This document shows, piece after piece, positions 1 through 7,614 of a stretch of 9,345 bases of DNA; within the stretch, counting starts at the first letter, position 1, and every line of letters begins with the position of its first letter. A program made the translations under genes and the position numbers. The notes beneath the pieces were generated by a model. The model worked only from the letters and a program-made list of their open reading frames with translations. It was not told the DNA's origin and ran no database searches. Source of the stretch: Lentisphaeria bacterium UBA1776 (lineage in GTDB: Bacteria; Verrucomicrobiota; Lentisphaeria; Victivallales; Victivallaceae). The stretch is taken from contig DCGO01000138.1 in the NCBI GenBank assembly GCA_002314605.1, forward strand, positions 5,626 through 14,970, read 5' to 3'.

Positions 1-27
1 AATCAGCAGAATCAGCAGAATCAGCCG
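1..27 (+). repeat. Tandem 9-bp AATCAGCAG repeat within coding sequence
   Basis: Two exact AATCAGCAG units and a third with one change (AATCAGCCG) encode Asn-Gln-Gln steps at the window edge. The array may continue to the left. It lies in frame in the BatC-like gene, so unit number changes would alter linker length without breaking the frame. Confidence 0.6.
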
Positions 28-525
28 CAGAAATCTGCACAACAGCAGATGAGAGATGCCCGACAGTCGGCGGAAGATCTGAAGAAGAAAGCGGAGGATC
101 TGAAGCAGAAGGATCTGGCTGACCGCGCAGGAAAAGCCGCCGAAGATATCCGGAAGGCGGAAAAAGCCCGCAGTGAAAACCGGCCGGCCCAGGCGGACAG
201 GCACCTGGATGACGCCCTGAAAAATCTGGCCTCCCCGAATCAGCAGAAGGATCCGAAGCAGGACCGGAAGAATCCTGAAAACAACGGCAAAAAAAAACCT
301 CAGGACAACGGGAAAAAAACGCAGAAAAAGTCCGGAAAGGACGGAAAAGGCGATCCTCTGCAGCCTCAACCGAAACAGGGAGAAAACCCGCCGGAAAAGT
401 CTCCGCCGGATCCGGCGGAGGCCGCACGGCTTCTGGATGAACTGGCCAAACAGGAAAAAGATTTGCGGAAGGTTTTAAAAGAGCAGTCCGGCCGCAAGCG
501 CTATCAGGTCGAGAAAGATTGGTGA
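1..525 (+). CDS. BatC-like lysine/glutamine-rich protein, C-terminal part (5' partial)
   Basis: The frame is open from the first base of the window, so the true start lies upstream; the first ATG at 49 falls inside the low-complexity part and is probably not the start. The visible 174 residues begin with Asn-Gln-Gln repeats, continue with a charged, probably helical stretch (about residues 17-75), then a Lys/Pro/Asn/Gln-rich disordered linker, and end with a short helical motif (LLDELAKQEKDLRKVLKEQ) closing in VEKDW. From knowledge of the family, a Lys/Gln-rich linker after TPR repeats and a tail of the type 'LL..L...EK.L.......KDW' are typical of BatC, or of VWA-TPR fusions of the Bat cluster. 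No TPR repeat is visible in this fragment. The gene directly downstream is a BatD/BatE protein, which supports the call. The stop is 4 nt before the next start, so the two are likely co-translated. The exact domain makeup of the N-terminal part is unknown. Confidence 0.7.
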   Translation, partial: NQQNQQNQPQKSAQQQMRDARQSAEDLKKKAEDLKQKDLADRAGKAAEDIRKAEKARSENRPAQADRHLDDALKNLASPNQQKDPKQDRKNPENNGKKKPQDNGKKTQKKSGKDGKGDPLQPQPKQGENPPEKSPPDPAEAARLLDELAKQEKDLRKVLKEQSGRKRYQVEKDW

Positions 526-529
526 TGAA

Positions 530-3040
530 ATGAAGATGATTTTTGCAATTCTGCCGATATTGCTGGCGGGAGTGATCCATGCGGCGGAGGTGGAGGTCTC
601 GCTGGTGCCGGAAATTCCCATGGCCGGAGAGGCCTTTCAGCTGATCCTCTCCTCCGCCAAAGGGCGTCCGTCGCTGGCCTCCGTTCCGGAAACTCCCGGC
701 GTGAAATGGTATCCGGAGAGCTCCAGCACAGGCTACCGGAATGTCAATGGTCATGTCACCTACACGACCGGTATTCTTCTGATGGCTGAAAAACCGGGGA
801 ATTACGCGCTGCCGGGACTGGAGGTCCTGGTGGACCGCAAACGTGTGACCACCTCTCCGATGACCATCCGGATTATTTCTTCCGGCGAGGCACGGGATCT
901 GAAGGCCACCGGCGGAGATGTCCGGTCGGGCTCCGCTGTTTTCGGCAAGATCCGGGTCATGTCGCCCCGGCGGAGTTTTTACCTGGGAGAGGAGGTCCCC
1001 CTGCGGCTGGAGATCTTTGTGCGGCATGGCGTTCAGATAACCCGTATGGGCTACCCGGAGATCTCCATCCCCAATGCCGTGTTCAAGGACTACCGCGCGG
1101 TCAATCCGGAGAATCCCCGCTTCGGCAAAGCATCGGAAAGAATTCAGACCCGGGGGCACAGCCGCTACAGCGTTATCATGCTTCCATGCGCTTTCCGGTC
1201 CATTGCGGCGGGTGCCGCAACGCCGGAAGCCACTGCGATTCTGCAGATTGCGCTGCCGGCAAGTCAACGGCGGCAGGCACGCCGGATGAGCCTTTTTGAC
1301 GAGGATGACGATGATTTCTTCTCCAGCATGTTCGGTTCTTCCGGACGGCGGGTCGTCCAGCAGAAGATTCAGTTTTCCTCCCCCGGAAAGATCGAGTTTC
1401 GTCCGCTGCCGCCGGTCCCGGCGGGAACACAGTTCATCGGACTGCTGGGAAATATCCGGATGCAGTTCGATCTGGAGGGGGCCGATTCTCCCAGGGTGGG
1501 TGAGATCATGACCCTGAAACTCAGCCTGAATGGCGCCGGTTCTGCCGAAGTCCTGAAATTTCCGAAATTGGAAATGGAGGGATTCCGGATCTATCCCCCG
1601 GAGATCCGCCGGGAGCCTGGGGTTGTGACTGCCGCGTGGCAGCTGATCCCGCTGCGTCCCGGCAAGAGCACCCTGAAACTCAACTTTGCGGTTTTTGATC
1701 CCGAAAAGGGAACTTTCAATCCCACCGCTTTTGACAAGACCTTCTCGATCCGTCCCTCGGACCGTCCGCTGCCGGCGGCGGTTGTTTCCGGCGGGACCGC
1801 CGAAACGGCGCCTTCCTCCCGGCCGGAACCGGCGGCACACCCGGAAAAACAGCCGGGGAATGCCCTGCTGTACCTTGAGAGATCCCCCGGAAAGACGGTC
1901 CGGTATCCGCTGGAAAAAAACAAGTTCCTCTGGATCGTGTTCCTGCTGGCGGGAGGTCCGGCGCTCTGGCTTGCAGGGGAAGTTCTGACCCGCCGCCGGG
2001 AACAGCTGGCCGGGTCCGAAACTCTGCGCCGCCGCCGCCGGGCCGAAGCCGCCGCAGGAAAGGTCCTGAAGCGTTTGGACAAAGCCGCAGAGGATGCCCA
2101 ATGGAACAGAATCATGAATGATGAGGTCCTTCCCCTCCTTGCCGACCGTCTGGACATGGCCCCCGGTTCCACGGCACAGGATCTCGCCGGCAAAGTCACG
2201 GATCCTGCACTGGCGGACGCTCTCCGTTCTTCCGGAGATCAGGCTTATCTGCCCGGTGCGGCCAAAGCCGGGCCGACAGACCGGAAGGCCGTCCTGAAAG
2301 CTCTCAAACGCATGATGATCTGGAGCCTTGTGTTGGGGAGCGCATCTTTGTTAGCGGATGCGGATTTTGAACAGGGTTCCGCCGCTTACGACCGGAGCGA
2401 TTTCAAACAGGCTGCGGAAGCGTTTCAGCGTTCGGCGGAAAAGAACGGTCTCTCTGCGGGGCGGTTCTATAATGCCGGATGTGCCGAATTCATGACCGGT
2501 CATCCGGCGGCGGCGCTGGCAAAGTTCGAGGCGGCGCTCAGGCTCGCTCCCAGAGACCCGGCCGTCCTGGAAAATCTCAATGTCGTCCGCGCTCAACTGG
2601 GCAGAGAAAGCGCAGGAACCGTGGAATCCCCGCGGGAACTGGTCATCTTCTGCCGGGATCTGCTCCGGTCGGATGAGTGGCTTCTTGTTGCAGCTGCGGC
2701 GTGGTTCCTGGGATTTGTCATGCTGGCACTGCGCCGGAAATTCTCCGGGGCGGCACTGGGCTGGAGTCTGGGGACGGCAGGGGGAATCGTGCTCCTTGCT
2801 CTGGCGGCGTGGGCGAGCGAAATCCACGGGCCGTATCACCCGGACCGGGCCATTGTGGCGGACGGGGGAACGAGTCTCCGTCTGCTGCCTTCCGCCAACA
2901 GCCGGGTCGAGGGCGGGCTGCCGGCGGGACAGGAGATCCGGCTTCTGGAGGAACGGGGGGATTTTGCGCTGGTGAGCTGCGGTTCCCGGCAGGGCTGGAT
3001 CCCCCGCAGGGAGTGCCACCGCATTTTTTCCCGGAAATAA
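530..3040 (+). CDS. BatD-BatE fusion protein (aerotolerance-type envelope protein with TPR and SH3-like domains)
   Basis: 836 residues. Residues 1-19 are a signal peptide (MKMIFAILPILLAGVIHAA). Residues about 20-460 look like the BatD periplasmic beta-sandwich region, including an acidic-aromatic patch (DEDDDDFF, from residue 257) like that seen in many BatD proteins. A membrane segment lies at about 466-486, followed by an Arg-rich cytoplasmic stretch. At 595 a second signal-like hydrophobic run starts (MMIWSLVLGSASLLADA), then two TPR units (about 612-679), two membrane segments (about 717-737 and 740-763) and a C-terminal SH3-like domain (about 775-833, ending GWIPRREC). TPR, membrane pair and SH3 form the normal layout of BatE, which is usually a separate gene. 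The family is tied to aerotolerance and envelope stress in Bacteroides and spirochaetes, with unclear biochemistry. ATG 530 is chosen because it sits 4 nt after the upstream stop, just before the signal peptide, with a weak GGTG at 521-524. The fusion itself is read directly from one uninterrupted frame. Confidence 0.82.
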   Translation: MKMIFAILPILLAGVIHAAEVEVSLVPEIPMAGEAFQLILSSAKGRPSLASVPETPGVKWYPESSSTGYRNVNGHVTYTTGILLMAEKPGNYALPGLEVLVDRKRVTTSPMTIRIISSGEARDLKATGGDVRSGSAVFGKIRVMSPRRSFYLGEEVPLRLEIFVRHGVQITRMGYPEISIPNAVFKDYRAVNPENPRFGKASERIQTRGHSRYSVIMLPCAFRSIAAGAATPEATAILQIALPASQRRQARRMSLFDEDDDDFFSSMFGSSGRRVVQQKIQFSSPGKIEFRPLPPVPAGTQFIGLLGNIRMQFDLEGADSPRVGEIMTLKLSLNGAGSAEVLKFPKLEMEGFRIYPPEIRREPGVVTAAWQLIPLRPGKSTLKLNFAVFDPEKGTFNPTAFDKTFSIRPSDRPLPAAVVSGGTAETAPSSRPEPAAHPEKQPGNALLYLERSPGKTVRYPLEKNKFLWIVFLLAGGPALWLAGEVLTRRREQLAGSETLRRRRRAEAAAGKVLKRLDKAAEDAQWNRIMNDEVLPLLADRLDMAPGSTAQDLAGKVTDPALADALRSSGDQAYLPGAAKAGPTDRKAVLKALKRMMIWSLVLGSASLLADADFEQGSAAYDRSDFKQAAEAFQRSAEKNGLSAGRFYNAGCAEFMTGHPAAALAKFEAALRLAPRDPAVLENLNVVRAQLGRESAGTVESPRELVIFCRDLLRSDEWLLVAAAAWFLGFVMLALRRKFSGAALGWSLGTAGGIVLLALAAWASEIHGPYHPDRAIVADGGTSLRLLPSANSRVEGGLPAGQEIRLLEERGDFALVSCGSRQGWIPRRECHRIFSRK

Positions 3041-3070
3041 ACCTGTACTCCTGAAATCGGTGCCGGGGGG

Positions 3071-3099
3071 TTGCAAAAATCTCCCACGCATGGTACATT
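3071..3099 (+). promoter_or_regulatory. Putative sigma70-type promoter of the argJ operon
   Basis: TTGCAA (3071-3076) and TACATT (3094-3099) are separated by 17 nt, with a nearby alternative -10 in the run ATTATAG. It lies in the 87-nt gap between the BatD-BatE gene and argJ, 28 nt ahead of the argJ start. The -10 is only a 4 of 6 match, so the exact boxes are uncertain. Confidence 0.5.
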
Positions 3100-3115
3100 A
3101 TAGGGAAAACATTTC

Positions 3116-3120
3116 AGGAG
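3116..3120 (+). promoter_or_regulatory. Shine-Dalgarno of argJ
   Basis: AGGAG sits 7 nt before ATG 3128 and fixes the argJ start. Confidence 0.75.
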
Positions 3121-3127
3121 ATACGCT

Positions 3128-4357
3128 ATGAGCAACACATTCAATTTGGTGGAGTCGGGATCTGTGACCACCCCGTCCGGATTCCTGGCCGTCGGAGTCA
3201 CGGCGGGATTCAAGCGTAGCGGCGCGCCGGATTTTGCCATGATCCTCTCCGAAAAACCGGCGACCGCCGGCGGAGCTTTCACATCCTGCAAGTTTGCGGC
3301 GGCGCCGGTACAGCTCTGCCGCCGCCGGCTGCAGAATGGAAAAACATTCCGGGCCGTCATCATCAACAGCGGCAATGCCAACGCCTGTACCGGGGCCCCC
3401 GGGGATGCCGCGGCGGAAAAGAGCGCCGGAATGGCGGCGGATGCGCTGAAGGTGACACCGGAGGAGGTCTTTACCGCCTCCACCGGAAGGATCGGGGTCC
3501 AGCTTAATCTGGAGACCATCCGGAAGGGGATCTCTCTGGCGGTCCCGGCCTTGTCCCGTAACGGGGGGCCCCTGGCGGCGCAGGCCATCATGACTACGGA
3601 TACCGTGCCGAAACACTGTGCGGTCACCTTTCAGGCGGACGGCAAAACCGTTTCCATCGGAGCCATGACCAAGGGGGCGGGGATGATCGATCCCAGTCTG
3701 AAGGCCCTGCATGCCACCATGCTCTGCTTCATCACCACCGATGCGGCTCTGACCCGGGAACAGCTGAGCGCCATGGTGGAGTGCAATATCGAAAAATCCT
3801 TCAACCGCATTACCGTGGACGGTGACATGAGCACCAACGACACGGTCCTTCTGATGGCCAACGGGGCATCCGGTGTTGTCATTCAGCCGGGATCTCCGGA
3901 GGAAGCGCTCTTCCGGGAAGCGCTGCTGGCGGTCATGCAGAACCTCGCCCGGCGCATGGTGCTGGACGGCGAGGGCGCCACCAAGTTCATCGAGATCAAA
4001 ATCGAGCACGCCCCCAGCTATGGCGATGCCAAAAAGGCCGCCGAAGCCGTTGCCAATTCCCTTCTCTGCAAAACGGCGTGGTTCGGCAACGATCCCAACT
4101 GGGGGAGAGTCATTGCCGCGCTGGGTTACTCCGGGGCGGAGTTCGATCCGGCGAAGACCGATATTTTCTACGGCGACCTACCGGTGGTCAAAGACGGCGG
4201 CGATGCCGGCACCCCCGAATCGGTGCTGGTGGATGTGGTCAGACAGCGGGAATTCACCGTGCGGGTGGATTTCAAGTCCGGCGATGCGGATTACTGGGTC
4301 TGGACCAGCGATGTGTCCTATGAGTATGTAAAGATCAATGCGGATTATCATACCTGA
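3128..4357 (+). CDS. argJ: Arginine biosynthesis protein ArgJ (glutamate N-acetyltransferase / ornithine acetyltransferase)
   Basis: 409 residues, a full-length family member. ArgJ moves the acetyl group from N-acetylornithine to glutamate, closing the acetyl cycle of arginine synthesis in the cytoplasm; some members also use acetyl-CoA. Visible family motifs in order: TPSGFLAVGV near the start; NSGNANACTG (80-89), part of the oxyanion/active-site region; KGAGMIDP (from K182); ATMLCFITTDA, where Thr197 is the conserved nucleophile at which the precursor cleaves itself into alpha and beta chains; SFNRITVDGDMSTNDT (224-239); GNDPNWGR (320-327); and the terminal KINADYHT. The position before the autocleavage Ala-Thr is His rather than the common Met (ALHATM versus NMATM), and the STG.IG motif carries Arg instead of Val (STGRIG). 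Start chosen by the AGGAG at 3116. It is the first gene of a likely operon, with purQ 14 nt downstream. Whether the enzyme is mono- or bifunctional cannot be told by eye. Confidence 0.95.
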   Translation: MSNTFNLVESGSVTTPSGFLAVGVTAGFKRSGAPDFAMILSEKPATAGGAFTSCKFAAAPVQLCRRRLQNGKTFRAVIINSGNANACTGAPGDAAAEKSAGMAADALKVTPEEVFTASTGRIGVQLNLETIRKGISLAVPALSRNGGPLAAQAIMTTDTVPKHCAVTFQADGKTVSIGAMTKGAGMIDPSLKALHATMLCFITTDAALTREQLSAMVECNIEKSFNRITVDGDMSTNDTVLLMANGASGVVIQPGSPEEALFREALLAVMQNLARRMVLDGEGATKFIEIKIEHAPSYGDAKKAAEAVANSLLCKTAWFGNDPNWGRVIAALGYSGAEFDPAKTDIFYGDLPVVKDGGDAGTPESVLVDVVRQREFTVRVDFKSGDADYWVWTSDVSYEYVKINADYHT

Positions 4358-4359
4358 TT

Positions 4360-4363
4360 GGAG
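4360..4363 (+). promoter_or_regulatory. Shine-Dalgarno of purQ
   Basis: GGAG lies 8 nt before ATG 4372, inside the 14-nt gap after argJ, and supports this start and a shared transcript. Confidence 0.6.
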
Positions 4364-4371
4364 CAGATATT

Positions 4372-5175
4372 ATGAACAAGCGTGATGTAAAAGCCCTGGT
4401 GATCACCGGGTTCGGCCTCAACTGCGAAAAGGAGACGGCAGCGGCCTTTGAGCTGGCCGGGGCCACGGCGGAACAGGTCCATCTGAACGACCTCATTTCC
4501 GGCGAGCGGAAACTGGAGGAATTTCATATTCTTTCCTTTATCGGCGGATTTTCCTTCGGCGACCACTTGGGGTCAGGGACGGTCTTTGCCAACCGGGTGA
4601 AATTCCACCTCCGGGACCAGTTGGAGGCCTTTGTGGCGGCGGGCAAGCTCGTGATCGGGATCTGCAACGGGTTTCAGACCTTGACCCGCCTCGGCATGCT
4701 TCCGGCCCTGAACGGGGATTATTTCACCCAGACCTCGGCTCTGGCACACAACGACTGCGGGACTTTCCGGGACGACTGGTGCCGCCTGAAGATTAATCCG
4801 GCGAGTCCGTGTGTTTTCACCAAAGGCATGGATACCATCCGCCTCCCCCTCCGTCACGGCGAAGGGAAGTTCGTGGCTTCTCCGGAGGTCCTGAAAGAGA
4901 TCGAGTCCCGCAATCTGGTGGCCCTGCGCTATGTGGATGATGCCGGCAATCCGGCGACGGAGTTTCCAGCCAACCCCAACGGATCCTTGAACTCCATCGC
5001 CGGGATCTGCGACCCCACCGGCCGGGTGTTCGGGCTGATGCCCCATCCGGAGGCTTTCCTTTCTCCCTACAATGCCCCTGACTGGACGGCGGCACGGGAT
5101 GACGGGAAACTCCCGGCACAGGGCGACGGCGTGAAGTTCTTTGAGAACGCCGTGGATTTTGTTGCCGGGAACTGA
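4372..5175 (+). CDS. purQ: Phosphoribosylformylglycinamidine synthase, glutaminase subunit PurQ
   Basis: 267 residues. PurQ releases ammonia from glutamine for PurL, which converts FGAR to FGAM in step four of purine synthesis. It is a class I (triad) glutamine amidotransferase. Visible marks: GFGLNCEKETAAAFELAG at residues 13-30, typical of this subgroup; the oxyanion-loop IGGFSFGDHLGSG (from 57); the nucleophile elbow GICNGFQ with Cys98; and MPHPEAF with His225 and Glu227, completing the triad. It is longer than the roughly 225-residue Bacillus-type PurQ and resembles the longer form and the glutaminase domain of single-chain FGAM synthases. The partners purS and purL are not in this window, so they must be encoded elsewhere. 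Sitting between argJ and a transporter is unusual for purQ. The stop is 28 nt before the transporter start. Confidence 0.93.
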   Translation: MNKRDVKALVITGFGLNCEKETAAAFELAGATAEQVHLNDLISGERKLEEFHILSFIGGFSFGDHLGSGTVFANRVKFHLRDQLEAFVAAGKLVIGICNGFQTLTRLGMLPALNGDYFTQTSALAHNDCGTFRDDWCRLKINPASPCVFTKGMDTIRLPLRHGEGKFVASPEVLKEIESRNLVALRYVDDAGNPATEFPANPNGSLNSIAGICDPTGRVFGLMPHPEAFLSPYNAPDWTAARDDGKLPAQGDGVKFFENAVDFVAGN

Positions 5176-5203
5176 CTTTTTTCCGATCAAAGGCAAATGG
5201 TCC

Positions 5204-6514
5204 ATGATGAAGCCAGCGGTTGTTGAACCTACGCCGGAATTGAGGCGCGGGGCCGAGCGGGATTCCATCCTGTCCGCCTGTTTCGGTGCCATGGGGGATA
5301 TCACCCTTACGGACAGTGCGGTCATCATCCTCTTTGCCGCCATGATCGGCGCGGGGGACATGTTCGCCATGTTCACCACGGCACTGATGCCTTTTTTCAA
5401 CGGCGTCTGCCTAATCCCCATGGCGCTTCTGGCCACCAAAGTCGGAAACCAGCGGCTCATCATCCGGGTCATCGCTCTTTCCGTACTCATGTTTCTCCTG
5501 ATCGCGGCATCGCCGTGGTTCGGGAGCTGGAGTGTCACGGTCATGATCGGGGGATTGACGCTTTTCTCCTTCTTTCACACCGGTTACGCAGCAGCATGGT
5601 TCCCCATGCTGGACACCTTTCTGACGCCTGACCGCCGGGGCAGTTATTTGAGCCGGATGCGGTTCTGCTGGCAGTTTTCCAGCTGGCTCTTTCTCTTCCT
5701 CATCGGTCTGGTGATCGGCAAAACTCCTTCACTCGGGATGCTGCAGGGAGTGCTGTTCCTCTCGGCAGTGATCTTTGCGGGGCGCTGTTATTTCATCGGC
5801 CGGATCCCCGTTTTCCGTGTGGAAGAGCGGGACGCCTCCGGGCTCCGCAAAGGGCTGAAGATCGCCGTGGGCAACAAGGCTCTCACCGGGTACAGTGTCT
5901 ATCTCTTTGTCCTCAATATCGGCTCCTGCGGAACCATCCCGCTGGTGATGTTGTATCTGAAGCGCCATATCATTGCGCCGGATAACGTGACGGTGATCCT
6001 CTCCAGCGCCACCATGCTGGGGATGTTGCTGGGGTCCATTACCGCCGGCAAGATTCTGCACTGGCTCGGCGTGAAAAAGATCATGCTGACGGCCCACGGG
6101 ATCTATCTTTTCGGAAACATCGCTTTCTTTCTCCTGGGCAAAAACTCCATGCCGCCCCTGATGCTGTACGGGTGTCTCACGGTTCTGCTCCTGATCTACA
6201 GTTCCACTCTGGGATGCGCGTACATTACCAGCACCTTTGAGATGATGAAGCTGGCCACTCCGGGCAACAAGACCATGGCCATGGCGTTCTGCGGCACCCT
6301 GTCCAGCAGCGGATCAGGGGTATCGCGGATCCTCTGTTCCCTCTTTCTTGGGGCGGGGGTGCTGGCCGTGGAGTGGTCGTGTGGAGAAACGTTGTTCAGC
6401 ATCTACCAGACCCTTTTCCTGTTGTACGCGGTCATGCTGGTATTTGCGGCGGTTCTGCTGCTGGTGGTCCCGGCGGTGTTTCCCGACGGGCGCTACGCTT
6501 ATCAGGCGGAATGA
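5204..6514 (+). CDS. Major facilitator superfamily (MFS) transporter of unknown substrate
   Basis: 436 residues from ATG 5204, preceded by AAAGG at 5189-5193. An in-frame ATG at 5141 would overlap the purQ end by 35 nt and add a non-hydrophobic tail, so it was not chosen; ATG 5207 is also possible. The protein is almost entirely hydrophobic, with about 12 predicted membrane segments in two halves and a charged central loop (FRVEERDASGLRKGLK). The loop after the eighth segment (about 277-295, GSITAGKILHWLGVKKIML) has the shape of the repeated MFS motif A, with G, G and GVKK positions; the matching loop in the first half (LLATKVGNQRLI) is more divergent. The substrate cannot be deduced. The stop codon overlaps the start of the PHP gene (ATGA at 6511-6514), suggesting coupled translation and possibly a shared substrate route. 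Confidence 0.8.
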   Translation: MMKPAVVEPTPELRRGAERDSILSACFGAMGDITLTDSAVIILFAAMIGAGDMFAMFTTALMPFFNGVCLIPMALLATKVGNQRLIIRVIALSVLMFLLIAASPWFGSWSVTVMIGGLTLFSFFHTGYAAAWFPMLDTFLTPDRRGSYLSRMRFCWQFSSWLFLFLIGLVIGKTPSLGMLQGVLFLSAVIFAGRCYFIGRIPVFRVEERDASGLRKGLKIAVGNKALTGYSVYLFVLNIGSCGTIPLVMLYLKRHIIAPDNVTVILSSATMLGMLLGSITAGKILHWLGVKKIMLTAHGIYLFGNIAFFLLGKNSMPPLMLYGCLTVLLLIYSSTLGCAYITSTFEMMKLATPGNKTMAMAFCGTLSSSGSGVSRILCSLFLGAGVLAVEWSCGETLFSIYQTLFLLYAVMLVFAAVLLLVVPAVFPDGRYAYQAE

Positions 6515-7572
6515 TCCCTGGAACGGCGGAAATGAAACCAGGTCAGGCGGAAATCCATCTTGCCAGCCCGGAGTGGCAGGGGGTGTTCCCTCACCTCATT
6601 CTCCGGGCGGCCCATCACCTTGCGGAATATCACGGGATCCGGACGATCTTTCTTGACGTGCCGGAAGTCCCGGCAGCGGTCCGGGACCTGTGGAACGCCT
6701 CGCTCCGGTTCAGGAAGAGAGCCATCTCGATTGACTGTGACCCGGCCCGGCATATTGCGGGCCGCACCTTTGCGGCACCGGATTTTGCCATGTACACGGC
6801 CTCCGGCGAGGTCCTTCTGGGGATCCCGGAAATTCCGGAACTGACGGATTTTCATGTTCACACGCGTCTGGCCTACTGTTCTGAAAATATGGATGTGGCC
6901 ATGGCAGTGGAGCTGGAACGTCTGTCCGGGGTGAAGCATGTCCATTTTTCGGAGCATTCCGGGCAGCTCTACAGTCCGGAGGATACCTACTGGGGCAATG
7001 AATTTTTCTGGCGCGCCCGGGAGGAAAAGTTCAACCGTACTTCGCAGTATGAAAGTCTGATCCGGGAATCGCCGCCGGCGCTGTTCGGTCTGGAGCTGGA
7101 TGTGGATGCCGACGCCGTGGTGGCGGATTTCCGGAGTCCGGTGCTCAACGGGTATCGCATCGGGGCCGTTCACTTTTTGGAGAAAGACCTGGATTACGAG
7201 GGGAAGAAAACCGATTTTCTGCGCCGTCTGGATGCCCTTCTGAAAAGCGGGATCGACATTCTGGCCCATCCCTTCCGGGTCTTCCGGAAGGGGGGACTTC
7301 CGATCCCGAAGGAACTTTTTGAGCCGGTGGCGCAGCGTCTGGCGGCTGCCAAAGTGGCGGCGGAGATCAATTTTCACACCAATATTCCCCAGGCGGAATT
7401 TGTGGAACTGGTCCTGAAGAAGGGGGGGAAGATTTCCTTCGGCACGGACTCTCACAACCTTTATGAGGCTGGGTATTTCAGACCGCACTATGAATTCTGC
7501 CGCCAGTTGGGTATTGCGGGAAAACTGGATGTGTATCTGGTGCATCCCGGCTGCGGCGGGCGGCTGCAGTGA
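6511..7572 (+). CDS. PHP-domain metal-dependent phosphoesterase (HisJ-like)
   Basis: 353 residues from ATG 6511, which overlaps the transporter stop. ATG 6532 (346 residues) has a better placed GGAA at 6520-6523 and may be the real start. The PHP domain begins at about residue 112 with DFHVHT (His115, His117) and shows the expected metal ligands: HFSEHSG (His145, Glu148, His149), GLELDVD (Glu195), AVHFLE (His221), LAHPF (His253) and GTDSHN (Asp313, His315). This is the trinuclear-metal pattern of PHP phosphoesterases, the group holding HisJ-type histidinol-phosphatase, and all sites look intact. A histidinol-phosphatase role is possible but not proven, because PHP proteins act on many phosphate esters. 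Residues 1 to about 110 form an extra N-terminal region I do not recognise. It is the last gene of the argJ operon; no clear terminator follows before the tRNA promoter. Confidence 0.82.
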   Translation: MIPGTAEMKPGQAEIHLASPEWQGVFPHLILRAAHHLAEYHGIRTIFLDVPEVPAAVRDLWNASLRFRKRAISIDCDPARHIAGRTFAAPDFAMYTASGEVLLGIPEIPELTDFHVHTRLAYCSENMDVAMAVELERLSGVKHVHFSEHSGQLYSPEDTYWGNEFFWRAREEKFNRTSQYESLIRESPPALFGLELDVDADAVVADFRSPVLNGYRIGAVHFLEKDLDYEGKKTDFLRRLDALLKSGIDILAHPFRVFRKGGLPIPKELFEPVAQRLAAAKVAAEINFHTNIPQAEFVELVLKKGGKISFGTDSHNLYEAGYFRPHYEFCRQLGIAGKLDVYLVHPGCGGRLQ

Positions 7573-7614
7573 ACTGGAGAGCAGTTCTTTTCCGGGAAAT
7601 TTCATCCGCAGGGG

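Noticed and set aside
2312..3040. Separate BatE gene starting at the internal ATG
   Set aside because: The signal-like sequence makes this tempting, but there is no stop between the BatD part and this point and no ribosome binding site just before it, so I kept one fused gene.
3098..4009. 303-codon minus-strand frame opposite argJ
   Set aside because: It lies opposite conserved ArgJ motifs and its translation has no recognisable domain; long antisense frames are expected here from GC-rich third codon positions.
5141..5203. Earlier in-frame start for the MFS transporter
   Set aside because: It would overlap the purQ end by 35 nt and add 21 residues before the membrane part. ATG 5204 has an AAAGG upstream and leaves a normal 28-nt gap.
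4573..5544. 323-codon minus-strand frame across purQ and the transporter start
   Set aside because: It covers the junction of two well-supported plus-strand genes, and its translation looks like antisense shadow rather than a family.
6373..6510. Upstream extension of the PHP gene inside the transporter
   Set aside because: The frame is open but lies within the transporter's last membrane segments in another frame; the ATGA overlap at 6511 or ATG 6532 is far more likely.
6502..7605. 367-codon minus-strand frame opposite the PHP gene
   Set aside because: The plus strand carries the full set of PHP metal ligands; the antisense product is rich in Arg, His and Pro with no domain.
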